NCBI RefSeq assembly: GCF_000716605.1
Contig: NZ_JNXE01000060.1
Coordinates: 1-32,447 of the forward strand
Reading direction: 5' to 3'
DNA: 32,447 nucleotides
Origin: Streptomyces sp. NRRL F-525
GTDB taxonomy: Bacteria; Actinomycetota; Actinomycetes; Streptomycetales; Streptomycetaceae
Shown here piece after piece: positions 24,616-31,057 of this stretch; positions within the stretch are counted from its first letter, which is position 1, and every line of letters begins with the position of its first letter. Under the pieces are notes generated by a model, which worked only from the letters and a program-made list of their open reading frames with translations, made no database searches and had not been told where the DNA came from. Made by a program: the position numbers and the translations under genes.

Positions 24616-24950
24616 GTCTTCCCGTCTCCTCCGGGGCAGCGCGGTCGCGGAACTGGTGGTCCCCGTCGATGGCGGGGGTCGGTCGCGGCCGTGGGTCACG
24701 GCGTGCAGCGGCGGGATCTCTCAACGCTCGGTAAACGGATCGTAATGCAGAGTAAAGGTCAAGTATAGGCTTTGCGGGCAAATAGGCTAATAAGTCACCT
24801 CGTGGAGTGAAGTGGAAATTTCATCGGCTTGTCGTACTAATCCCACCTTCGGCCCCGTGCCACCTTGGCGGCGCTGCCGGGATTCCCGGCACATCGCCAG
24901 AGAACGCCCTGATCGGCGTCGGTCCGAACGAAGGAAGAAGGTGGGCGGAC
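24616..24950. promoter_or_regulatory. Divergent promoter region, SulP-CA / lipoprotein
   Basis: These 335 bases contain the most AT-rich patch of the window (about 24730-24840), which fits promoters for both directions. ATAGGC(T) is repeated at 24765-24771 and 24782-24788, 17 bases apart. On the minus strand TTGACC occurs in the patch, but no well-spaced -10 is convincing. The upstream in-frame ATG at 24807 would extend the lipoprotein and hide its lipobox, so I treat 24807-24950 as leader. I see no terminator or RNA gene. Confidence 0.55.
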
Positions 24951-26222
24951 ATGGCCGCCACCCAGAGGATCACCGCGGGCGCCGTGATCGCCGCGGCCTG
25001 TGCCGCGTCGCTCGCCGGTTGCGCGATCGGTGACAACGGTTCCCCGCAGGGAGCGCACGGTCCGCACAAGGCGGCGCCCGCCCCGGCACCCAAGAGCGGA
25101 GTCCGCCTGATCGGGGACGGCTCCACGTCGTACACCGGGGCGCAGCCACATCTGCCCAGACCCGAGCGGCTCAAGCCCGGCCAGAAGCCCCCGCAGTTCG
25201 TGGTCTTCTCCTTCGACGGCGCCGGCGAGGACAGCCAGAAGCTGTTCTCCCACTTCCGCAAGGTCTCCAAGGCCAACCACGCGAACATGACGTACTTCCT
25301 CAGCGGCGTGTACATGCTGCCGGAGGACAAGCGCGACCTCTACAAGCCCCCGGAGCACTCGCCGGGCAGCTCGGACATCGGCTTCAACGACGAGCAGGGC
25401 ATCGCCGACACCGTGAAGCAGCTGCGCCTGGCGTGGCTGGAGGGCAACGAGATCGGCACCCACTTCAACGGCCACTTCTGCGGCAAGAACGGCGGGGTCG
25501 GCGAGTGGTCGGTCGCCGAGTGGAAGAGCGAGATCGCCCAGGCGAAGCAGTTCGTGAAGACCTGGAAGACGAACTCCGGGATGAAGAAGGCGTCTTCACT
25601 GCCCTTCGACTACGACAAGGAACTCGTCGGCGCCCGCACGCCCTGCCTGGAGGGCCAGGCCAACTTCATGAAGGCGGCGAGCCAGCTGGGCTTCCGCTAC
25701 GACACCAGCGGGGTCAACGACCAGATCTGGCCCAAGAAGAAGGAGGGGCTGTGGGATCTGTCCATGCAGCTCGTCCCCTTCCCCGGCCACACCTACGAGC
25801 AGCTGACCATGGACTACAACTTCATGGTCAACCAGTCCGGCACGCAGACCCAGGGCGACCCCGACAAGTTCGACCAGTGGGGCGACGAGATGCGTGACGG
25901 CCTGCTCAAGGGCTTCGACCGCGCCTACGACGGCAACCGCGCGCCCCTGGTCATCGGCAACCACTTCGAGTCCTGGAACGGCGGCACCTACATGCGTGCC
26001 CTCGACGAGGTCATCGAGAAGGTCTGCAACAAGTCCGAGGTGCGCTGCGTGTCCTTCCGGGAACTGGCCGACTGGCTGGACGCCCAGGACCCGCAGACCC
26101 TGGCCAAGCTGCGCGGCCTGAACGTCGGCGAGGCACCGAAGGCGGGCTGGACGTCCTTCCTCACCGGCCGCCCCGCCCCGGCCCCGAAGGGCGTCCCCGG
26201 GGCGCCGGCGGTCAAGCAGTAG
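24951..26222 (+). CDS. Lipoprotein with NodB-like polysaccharide deacetylase region
   Basis: The 423-aa exported protein has a lipoprotein signal, MAATQRITAG then ASLAGC with lipidated C24. A Pro/Ala-rich spacer is followed by a deacetylase-like core: FSFDGAGED (D89) and EIGTHFNGHFCG (H171, H175), matching the Asp and His-x3-His metal ligands of NodB enzymes. Further parts include ARTPCLEG and NHFESWNGGTYMRALDE, which could supply the catalytic His near the end. It may deacetylate a cell-wall or exported sugar polymer. The first strand lacks the usual second Asp (TFDDG reads SFDGA), so activity should not be assumed. AAGG lies nine bases before ATG 24951. A small hairpin follows the stop. Confidence 0.8.
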   Translation: MAATQRITAGAVIAAACAASLAGCAIGDNGSPQGAHGPHKAAPAPAPKSGVRLIGDGSTSYTGAQPHLPRPERLKPGQKPPQFVVFSFDGAGEDSQKLFSHFRKVSKANHANMTYFLSGVYMLPEDKRDLYKPPEHSPGSSDIGFNDEQGIADTVKQLRLAWLEGNEIGTHFNGHFCGKNGGVGEWSVAEWKSEIAQAKQFVKTWKTNSGMKKASSLPFDYDKELVGARTPCLEGQANFMKAASQLGFRYDTSGVNDQIWPKKKEGLWDLSMQLVPFPGHTYEQLTMDYNFMVNQSGTQTQGDPDKFDQWGDEMRDGLLKGFDRAYDGNRAPLVIGNHFESWNGGTYMRALDEVIEKVCNKSEVRCVSFRELADWLDAQDPQTLAKLRGLNVGEAPKAGWTSFLTGRPAPAPKGVPGAPAVKQ

Positions 26223-26243
26223 GCGGTTCCGAGGGGAATCGCC
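26222..26243. terminator. Hairpin after lipoprotein gene
   Basis: GGCGGTTCC (26222-26230) pairs with GGAATCGCC (26235-26243), one G-T pair, loop GAGG. It begins at the stop codon and separates the lipoprotein gene from the convergent ATPase gene. Confidence 0.55.
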
Positions 26244-26267
26244 GCGCGCGTGGCTTCACGCAGCGTG

Positions 26268-27248
26268 TCACGCGGAGGCGGTGACGCTCTCGTCGAGCAC
26301 GAACCCGGGGTCGACCTGCGCCGCCAGGTCGGCCCCGGTGCGCTCATTGCCCCAACTCCGCGCGTTCTTCAGGTGGAAGTGCACCATCTGCCGCGTGTAG
26401 CGCTCCCAGTCGCGCAGTTCGTACGTCGCGTCGGCGGCGATCTCCAGCAGGCGCAGGGCGCGGCGGTTGGCGTCCTCCAGGAGCTCGAACCGGGGCGGCC
26501 GGCCCTTCTCCATGGCACGCACCCAGTCCGAGTGCCCCACCGTCACGAGCAGGTCGTCCCCGACCTCGGCGCGGAGGAAGTCGAGGTCGTCCTGGCCTTG
26601 CACCTTGTTGCCGACGACCTTCAGGACGACCCCGAAGTCGCGGGCGTACTCCTTGTACTGGCGATAGACGGAGACCCCCTTCCGGGTCGGCTCGGCCACC
26701 AGGAACGTGATGTCGAAGCGGGTGAACATGCCGGAGGCGAAGGAGTCCGAGCCCGCCGTCATGTCCACCACGACGAACTCGTCGCGCCCGTCCACCAGGT
26801 GGTTCAGGCACAGCTCCACCGCTCCGGTCTTGGAGTGGTAGCAGGAGACCCCCAGGTCGGCGTCGGTGAAGGGGCCCGTGACCATCAAACGGACGGCGCC
26901 GCCGTCGAGTTCCACCGGTCGCGCGCAGGCGTCGTAGACCGGATTGTTCTCGCGCACCCGCAGCAGCCGGGAGCCCTCGCCGGGCGGGGTGGTCTTGATC
27001 ATCGTGTCGGCGGAGGTGATGCGCGGGTTGCTGCCGCGCAAGTAGTCCTTGATCAGGGGGAGGTGCTCGCCGAGTGCGGGCAGTGCGGCGGCCTCGGACT
27101 CGTCCAGGCCGAGGGCGGGGCCCAGGTGCTGGTTGATGTCCGCGTCGACGGCGACGACCGGTTGGGCGGTGGCCGCGAGGTGGCGGACGAACAGGGAGGA
27201 CAGGGTGGTCTTCCCGCTGCCGCCCTTCCCGACGAAAGCAATTTTCAT
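26268..27248 (-). CDS. CooC/MinD-type P-loop ATPase
   Basis: The 326-aa ATPase starts at once with its deviant Walker A, GKGGSGKTT (7-15), and has DADINQHLGPALG (39-51, the switch-I Asp region). VVVDMTAGSDSF lies at the Walker B position and VAEPTRKG follows. It resembles CooC, the nickel-insertion ATPase for CO dehydrogenase, and actinobacterial ATP-binding proteins of unknown partner; no CO dehydrogenase is visible here. I chose ATG 27248 because it places the Walker motif as in the family; a TACGCT eight bases before may be a leaderless -10. It is divergent from the degenerate Fic gene across 101 bases, so the two may share control. Confidence 0.85.
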   Translation of the reverse strand: MKIAFVGKGGSGKTTLSSLFVRHLAATAQPVVAVDADINQHLGPALGLDESEAAALPALGEHLPLIKDYLRGSNPRITSADTMIKTTPPGEGSRLLRVRENNPVYDACARPVELDGGAVRLMVTGPFTDADLGVSCYHSKTGAVELCLNHLVDGRDEFVVVDMTAGSDSFASGMFTRFDITFLVAEPTRKGVSVYRQYKEYARDFGVVLKVVGNKVQGQDDLDFLRAEVGDDLLVTVGHSDWVRAMEKGRPPRFELLEDANRRALRLLEIAADATYELRDWERYTRQMVHFHLKNARSWGNERTGADLAAQVDPGFVLDESVTASA

Positions 27249-27336
27249 GTTCACGAAGCGTAGTCGTGCCATTGCTGTGCGTGGCAGGTGTGCGTGAAGA
27301 AGACCACTCAATCGTGGGGCGGACCCTTGGGATGGC

Positions 27337-27342
27337 TACTGT
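27337..27342 (+). promoter_or_regulatory. -10 element, leaderless start of Fic-like gene
   Basis: TACTGT ends seven bases before ATG 27350 with no ribosome site between. It overlaps the left end of the 24-bp palindrome. Confidence 0.5.
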
Positions 27343-27362
27343 CGTACTCATGAGTACGACAG
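27339..27362. promoter_or_regulatory. Perfect 24-bp palindrome over a start codon
   Basis: The left arm CTGTCGTACTCA (27339-27350) is followed by its exact complement TGAGTACGACAG (27351-27362). The ATG of the Fic-like gene (27350-27352) is at the centre, and the -10 overlaps the left arm. A protein bound here would block initiation. The same word reads ATGAGTACGACA on the minus strand, so both directions begin with the same codons. Confidence 0.85.
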
Positions 27363-28174
27363 GTGCGACCGCCGATCCGCTCGCGGCCCTGGGCACACTG
27401 CCCGGAGTGGCCGAGTCCGTCGAGTCCATGCGCAAGGCCGTGGACAGGGTCTACGGGCACCGCGTCATGCGGCGCCGCAGCAACGAGCTCACCGCCGAGG
27501 CGGCCTTGCGTGGCGCGCGGGGTTCGGCGGCACTGTCCGGGGCCGACTGGGCGCTCGAAGAGGTGCGTCGGCGCACCGACTTCAGTGGTGACGCGGAGGC
27601 GCGCACCATGGGCGCGGCCCTCCGGCTGTCCGCCGAGGCGGGCCAACTGCTGTCCATCTGGCGGCAGTCGCCCCTCCGGGTGCTCGCCCGGCTGCACCTG
27701 GTGGCGGCCGCGAGCAACGACGACACGGTCGGCCGGCCGCGACAGCAGGGGGAGCCGGTCGACGAGCCGCTCATCGAACTGCCGCTGCCCGGCGCCGCCG
27801 AGGTGTCCGGGCGGCTGGACGGACTCGCGGACCTGGTCATCGCGGGCGGTTCGGCACCGGCGCTGGTGACGGCCGCCGTCGTGCACGGCGAACTGCTCGC
27901 CCTGCGCCCCTTCACCTCCCGCAACGGCCTGGTCGCGCGCACCGCCGAGCGGATCGTCCTCATCGGCAGCGGCCTCGACCCGAAGTCCGTGTGCCCTGCG
28001 GAGGTCGGCCACGCCGAGCTGGGGCGCGCGGCCTATCTGGCGGCACTGGACGGTTACGTGTCGGGCACCCCGGAGGGCATGGCCGCCTGGATCGCGCACT
28101 GCGGCAGGGCGGTCGAACTGGGAGCGCGCGAGTCGACGGCGGTGTGCGAGGCGTTGCAGCGCGGCGCCGCCTAG
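27350..28174 (+). CDS. Fic-fold protein lacking the catalytic His
   Basis: The 274-aa protein has a degenerate Fic core: VVHGELLALRPFTSRNGLVAR (179-197 region), where canonical Fic has HPFxxGNGRxxR. Here the His is R186, while N192, G193 and R197 remain; H179 seven residues earlier cannot replace it by position. The N-terminal part has RGSAALSGADWALEEVRRR, recalling the Ser/Glu inhibitory helix of Fic proteins. It is annotated as an oxidoreductase in some Streptomyces genomes, which I doubt. It is probably not an AMP transferase and may be a binding protein. TACTGT before the ATG indicates a leaderless mRNA, and a perfect palindrome covers the start. Confidence 0.65.
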   Translation: MSTTGATADPLAALGTLPGVAESVESMRKAVDRVYGHRVMRRRSNELTAEAALRGARGSAALSGADWALEEVRRRTDFSGDAEARTMGAALRLSAEAGQLLSIWRQSPLRVLARLHLVAAASNDDTVGRPRQQGEPVDEPLIELPLPGAAEVSGRLDGLADLVIAGGSAPALVTAAVVHGELLALRPFTSRNGLVARTAERIVLIGSGLDPKSVCPAEVGHAELGRAAYLAALDGYVSGTPEGMAAWIAHCGRAVELGARESTAVCEALQRGAA

Positions 28175-28196
28175 TAGTGAGCGTCGATATGAAAAA

Positions 28197-28215
28197 GGCC
28201 CCCTACTGGGGGGCC
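28197..28215. terminator. Terminator after Fic-like gene
   Basis: GGCCCCC (28197-28203) pairs with GGGGGCC (28209-28215), loop TACTG, preceded by an A tract (28192-28196). Confidence 0.65.
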
Positions 28216-28226
28216 GTTACAAGGGT

Positions 28227-28254
28227 GCGGCGGTACGAGGATTCGTACCGCCGC
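28227..28254. terminator. Second hairpin, 12-bp perfect stem
   Basis: GCGGCGGTACGA (28227-28238) and TCGTACCGCCGC (28243-28254) form a perfect 12-bp stem with a GGAT loop. Its AGGA-like loop sits 17 bases before a small ATG frame (28259). It may be a second terminator for the Fic-like gene or a leader hairpin of the next transcript. Confidence 0.6.
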
Positions 28255-28258
28255 TGGC

Positions 28259-28417
28259 ATGTTCCACCGGGTTACCAAGCGTCCTCGAAATATTGCCCAT
28301 CAGGTCGGGAACCTGGCCCGTCACCTGGTGCGGCTGGCCCGTAATCGACGGGTCGACGTCGCGTGGGTGCTCGGTGTTCATGCGCGGTCCGTGGGGCCAA
28401 ATGCGTTATTAAGGTGA
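28259..28417 (+). CDS. Candidate 52-aa basic small protein with TTA codons
   Basis: A 52-codon frame (starts MFHRVTKRPR) runs from ATG 28259 to TGA 28415. It is basic, with a central amphipathic-looking QVGNLARHLVRLARNRR segment, and ends NALLR where both Leu codons are TTA. TTA is rare in Streptomyces and read by the bldA tRNA, so translation could depend on development. There is no proper ribosome site; only the hairpin loop upstream resembles one. Third-position GC (about 70 percent by hand count) is below that of the neighbouring genes. I recognise no family. It may be a real small gene or chance. Confidence 0.3.
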   Translation: MFHRVTKRPRNIAHQVGNLARHLVRLARNRRVDVAWVLGVHARSVGPNALLR

Positions 28418-28420
28418 TCC

Positions 28421-28510
28421 TTTCGGATGTCCTTGGTCTCGCGGGCCGTTGAATCCTTTGTACTCCAGCCCTGGAGGAAGCGGAACCCCTGGCCGCGGTT
28501 CTTTACTTTT
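28421..28510 (+). ncRNA. Candidate small RNA with intrinsic terminator
   Basis: The stretch holds two hairpins on the plus strand, CTCCA/TGGAG (28463-28476) and GAACC/GGTTC (28483-28501), followed by TTTACTTTT (28502-28510). This T-rich tail only makes sense for a plus-strand transcript, since it would be A-rich on the minus strand. An AT-rich TTATTAAGGT (28406-28415) upstream could be its -10. It could also be the 3' end of the 52-codon transcript. I recall that small RNAs were reported near this locus in S. coelicolor, but not the exact positions. Confidence 0.4.
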
Positions 28511-28525
28511 ACGTTCAAAGGGTCA

Positions 28526-29356
28526 CTAACCGGCGTAAACGGTCGCCGCCTTGCGTCGGCTCGCGTACCAGACGAGCCCGGCTGTCGCCGCCGCGGCACC
28601 CACGGCCGCCGCCACGACCAGCGCCGGGCGGGGCGGTACGGAGAGCACGGGCAGCCGCTGCTTGAGCCGGACCGGGCGGTTGAAGTCCAGAATCGGCCAC
28701 CCGCGCGCGAGTGCCTCGCGGCGCAGCGTGCGGTCCGGGTTCACGGCGTAGGGGTGGCCCACGGACTCGAGCATCGGCACATCGGTCGCCGAGTCGCTGT
28801 AGGCGAAGCAGCGGTCGAGGTCGTACCCCTCGGACTGGGCCAGCTCCTTGATCGCCTCGGCCTTCGTCGGGCCGTACGCGTAGTACTCCACCTCGCCGGT
28901 GAAACAGCCGTCGTCGCCCACGACCATGCGGGTCGCCACCACCCGGTCCGCGCCCAGGAGTTCACCGATCGGCTCGACCACCTCGGCGCCGGACGTGGAC
29001 ACGATCACGACGTCGCGGCCGGCGGTGTGGTGCTCCTCGATGAGGGAGGCCGCCTCGTCGTAGATGATCGGGTCGATCAGGTCGTGCAGCGTCTCGGCGA
29101 CGATCTCCTTGACCTGCTGGACGTTCCAGCCGCGACAGAGTGCGGACAGGTACTTCCGCATCCGCTCCATCTGATCGTGGTCGGCGCCGCCGGTGAGGAA
29201 GACGAACTGCGCATAGGCGGTCCGCAGGGCGGCCCTGCGGTTGATCAGTCCGCCTTGGTAGAAGGACTTGCCGAAGGTGAGCGTGCTCGACTTCGCAATG
29301 ACCGTCTTGTCCAGGTCAAAGAAGGCTGCTGTGCGGGGCAAGGAGTGGTTTTCCAC
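28526..29356 (-). CDS. HAD-IB family phosphatase with C-terminal membrane helix
   Basis: The 276-aa HAD-IB hydrolase resembles SerB-like phosphatases. Motif I is FDLDKTVIA (D14, D16), motif II STSG, the Lys motif lies near YGPTKAEAIKE, and the acid motif is SDSATDVPML. A C-terminal hydrophobic helix (ALVVAAAVGAAAATAGLVWY) followed by SRRK suggests a membrane anchor with a short cytosolic tail. The S. coelicolor protein is called a morphological-differentiation protein, and the mycobacterial one lies beside Ssd (Rv3661). I chose GTG 29356: TATGCT ends seven bases before it and family members begin ENHSLPRT. The ATG at 29368 overlaps the -10. Confidence 0.88.
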   Translation of the reverse strand: MENHSLPRTAAFFDLDKTVIAKSSTLTFGKSFYQGGLINRRAALRTAYAQFVFLTGGADHDQMERMRKYLSALCRGWNVQQVKEIVAETLHDLIDPIIYDEAASLIEEHHTAGRDVVIVSTSGAEVVEPIGELLGADRVVATRMVVGDDGCFTGEVEYYAYGPTKAEAIKELAQSEGYDLDRCFAYSDSATDVPMLESVGHPYAVNPDRTLRREALARGWPILDFNRPVRLKQRLPVLSVPPRPALVVAAAVGAAAATAGLVWYASRRKAATVYAG

Positions 29357-29363
29357 AACCCAG

Positions 29364-29369
29364 AGCATA
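29364..29369 (-). promoter_or_regulatory. -10 element, leaderless HAD gene start
   Basis: TATGCT on the minus strand ends seven bases before GTG 29356. This supports the shorter start. Confidence 0.55.
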
Positions 29370-29464
29370 GGCGCAGCCCATTCGGCGTAAGGTGAGGCGC
29401 GTGGGTTTGCCTGAGAGGCCTCTCGGGTACACCATGGAAGTCACGGATCGTTCGCGACCGTGCT
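29370..29464. promoter_or_regulatory. Promoter region of 6C RNA and HAD gene
   Basis: A 12-bp perfect palindrome, GAGAGGCCTCTC (29413-29424), lies between the HAD start and 6C RNA. It may be an operator for either. -35/-10 boxes for 6C RNA are not clear. Confidence 0.4.
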
Positions 29465-29613
29465 AACGCGGTCCGGCTCCTCCCCCCCCCGAGTCGGCCG
29501 TGAAGGCGACCCCCACTCTCCCCCCCGGTGGGGGTCGTCGCATGTCCGGACGCGTTTTCCCTCCCTGCACGTGGTCGTGAGACCAACCCGAGGCGGCTGG
29601 TGCCGCCTTTTTT
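29465..29613 (+). ncRNA. 6C RNA: 6C small RNA
   Basis: Two hairpins carry C-rich loops, the hallmark of the actinobacterial 6C RNA. Hairpin 1 has arms CCGGCTC (29473-29479) and GAGTCGG (29491-29497) and a loop with nine Cs. Hairpin 2 has arms GACCCCCAC (29508-29516) and GTGGGGGTC (29528-29536) and a loop with seven Cs. A T-tailed terminator follows at 29591-29613. Position between an HAD gene and ssd is the same as M. tuberculosis B11/6C (between Rv3660c and Rv3661). The C-rich loops are thought to pair with G-rich ribosome-binding sites. The 5' end is not visible and is approximate. Confidence 0.88.
29591..29613 (+). terminator. Intrinsic terminator with T tract (6C RNA)
   Basis: AGGCGGC (29591-29597) pairs with GCCGCCT (29602-29608), loop TGGT, followed by six Ts. 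T-tailed terminators are uncommon in this window, which marks a discrete short transcript. Confidence 0.92.
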
Positions 29614-29953
29614 CATGCCCAGAGCTCGTCACCGTGCGTAGTTGACGGACTGCGCTGTGGAACTCGTACAGAGGCCAGTACAGGGGTCACCGGTATGGGT
29701 GAAGGCGATATTCACAGGCCCTGAGTTGTCCACAGTTTTCGACCAAGATCCACACGATTTCCGCGATGCCCGCACCGTGATTCCAACGCGTCCTCGCTCG
29801 CGGCGAGTTCATGGCCCGTTCCGTTTGTCGGACGCGTTTGGCCGGTTTCTGTCGGCCGTGCATATGGAGGGCCGGTCGCCGGTTCTCCGCACCTTTGGAA
29901 ATCGCGGTGCCGCAGGGGTGACGCGAGAGACACAGCGATGGGGGATGGAAAAC
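29614..29953 (+). promoter_or_regulatory. Leader/promoter region of ssd with DnaA box
   Basis: These 340 bases hold no recognised gene. TTGACG (29642-29647) could be a -35, with a poor -10 (CGTACA, 17-base spacer). TTGTCCACA (29726-29734) is an exact Streptomyces DnaA-box word. An open frame in phase with ssd begins at 29642 but has no protein look, so I treat it as leader. GC is lower here than in ssd. Confidence 0.5.
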
Positions 29954-31057
29954 ATGGCCGGAACCGTCACACACGATTCGCCGCACGCGGCCGGAGGGCG
30001 ACAGGGCGGACCGCTGATCGTCACCGAGGACGCCGAACTCCTCGACGACCTGCTGCGCCTGTGCGCGGCGGCCGGCGCGACACCCGAGGTCCATCACGGG
30101 GTGCCGGAGCGCCAGGGCGGCTGGGAGACGGCACCGCTCGTCCTGGTCGGCGACGACGCGGCGCGGCGGGTGCGCGGGGCCGCCCGGCGGCGCGGGGTGG
30201 TGCTGGTCGGCCGGGACCAGGACGACTCGGGGGTCTGGCAGCGGGCTGTCGAGATCGGCGCCGACCACGTCCTGATGCTGCCGGACGGCGAGCAGTGGCT
30301 GGTCGACCGCATCGCCGATGTGGCCGAGGGCGTCGGTCGCCCCGCGCTCACCGTGGGCGTCATCGGCGGCCGTGGCGGGGCCGGAGCGTCCACGCTCGCG
30401 TGCGCCCTCGCCGTCACCTCCGCGCGTGAGGGGCTGCGCACGTTCCTGGTGGACGCGGATCCGCTGGGCGGCGGACTCGACGTACTCCTCGGCGGCGAGA
30501 CGGTAGAGGGCCTGCGCTGGCCCGCGTTCGCCGCCTCGCGCGGCCGGGTCGGCGGCGGCGCCCTGGAGGAGTCCCTTCCCGAAATCCACTCGCTCAAGGT
30601 GCTCAGCTGGGACCGCGGCGACTGCGTCGCCATCCCGCCCCAGGCGGTGCGGGCGGTGCTCGCCGCGGCCCGACGGCGCGGCGGCACGGTCGTGGTCGAC
30701 CTGCCCCGCCGCATCGACGACGGGGTCGCCGAGGCCCTCGCCCAACTCGACGTGGGTCTCTTGGTGGTCCCCGCCGAACTGCGCGCCGTGGCGGCGGCCG
30801 GCCGGGTCGCGTCCGCCGTCGGCATGGTCCTGCGCGACCTCCGCGTGGCGGTACGGGGTCCGTACGCCCCCGGCCTCGACGACCGGGAGGTGGCCCGCCT
30901 CCTGGGCCTGCCCCTGGTCGGTGAAGTGCCGGTCGAATCGGGGCTGTTGCGGCCGCACGAGGGCAAGTCGCCGCCGGGGACTGCGGGAAAGGGGCCGTTG
31001 GCGCGGTTCTGCCGGGAGTTCCTGGAGCGGGCGTTGGTCGAGGCGGGTGGCGTATGA
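29954..31057 (+). CDS. ssd: CpaE/TadZ-like (Ssd-type) ATPase with altered Walker A
   Basis: The 367-aa protein is a CpaE/MinD relative like M. tuberculosis Ssd (septum-site determining) and S. coelicolor SCO3557. Its N-terminal part (20-125) looks like a receiver-like domain. The P-loop is GGRGGAGAST (138-147), where the normal GKGGxGKT has lost both Lys residues, so ATP hydrolysis is doubtful although folding is typical (DADPLGGGLDVLLGGE). VVVDLPRRIDDGV lies at Walker B. Family members localise secretion or pilus machinery or affect septum placement. ATG 29954 has GGGGGA nine bases upstream; ATG 29945 is an alternative. The stop overlaps the start of the TadA gene (ATGA). Confidence 0.85.
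   Translation: MAGTVTHDSPHAAGGRQGGPLIVTEDAELLDDLLRLCAAAGATPEVHHGVPERQGGWETAPLVLVGDDAARRVRGAARRRGVVLVGRDQDDSGVWQRAVEIGADHVLMLPDGEQWLVDRIADVAEGVGRPALTVGVIGGRGGAGASTLACALAVTSAREGLRTFLVDADPLGGGLDVLLGGETVEGLRWPAFAASRGRVGGGALEESLPEIHSLKVLSWDRGDCVAIPPQAVRAVLAAARRRGGTVVVDLPRRIDDGVAEALAQLDVGLLVVPAELRAVAAAGRVASAVGMVLRDLRVAVRGPYAPGLDDREVARLLGLPLVGEVPVESGLLRPHEGKSPPGTAGKGPLARFCREFLERALVEAGGV

Noticed and set aside
26344..27435. Minus-strand frame beginning with ATGAGTACGACA from the palindrome
   Set aside because: The shared first codons come from the palindrome itself; the rest is a shadow of the CooC-like ATPase in another frame.
29642..29953. N-terminal extension of Ssd from 29642
   Set aside because: The added 104 residues look like translated leader DNA; ATG 29954 has GGGGGA at the right spacing.
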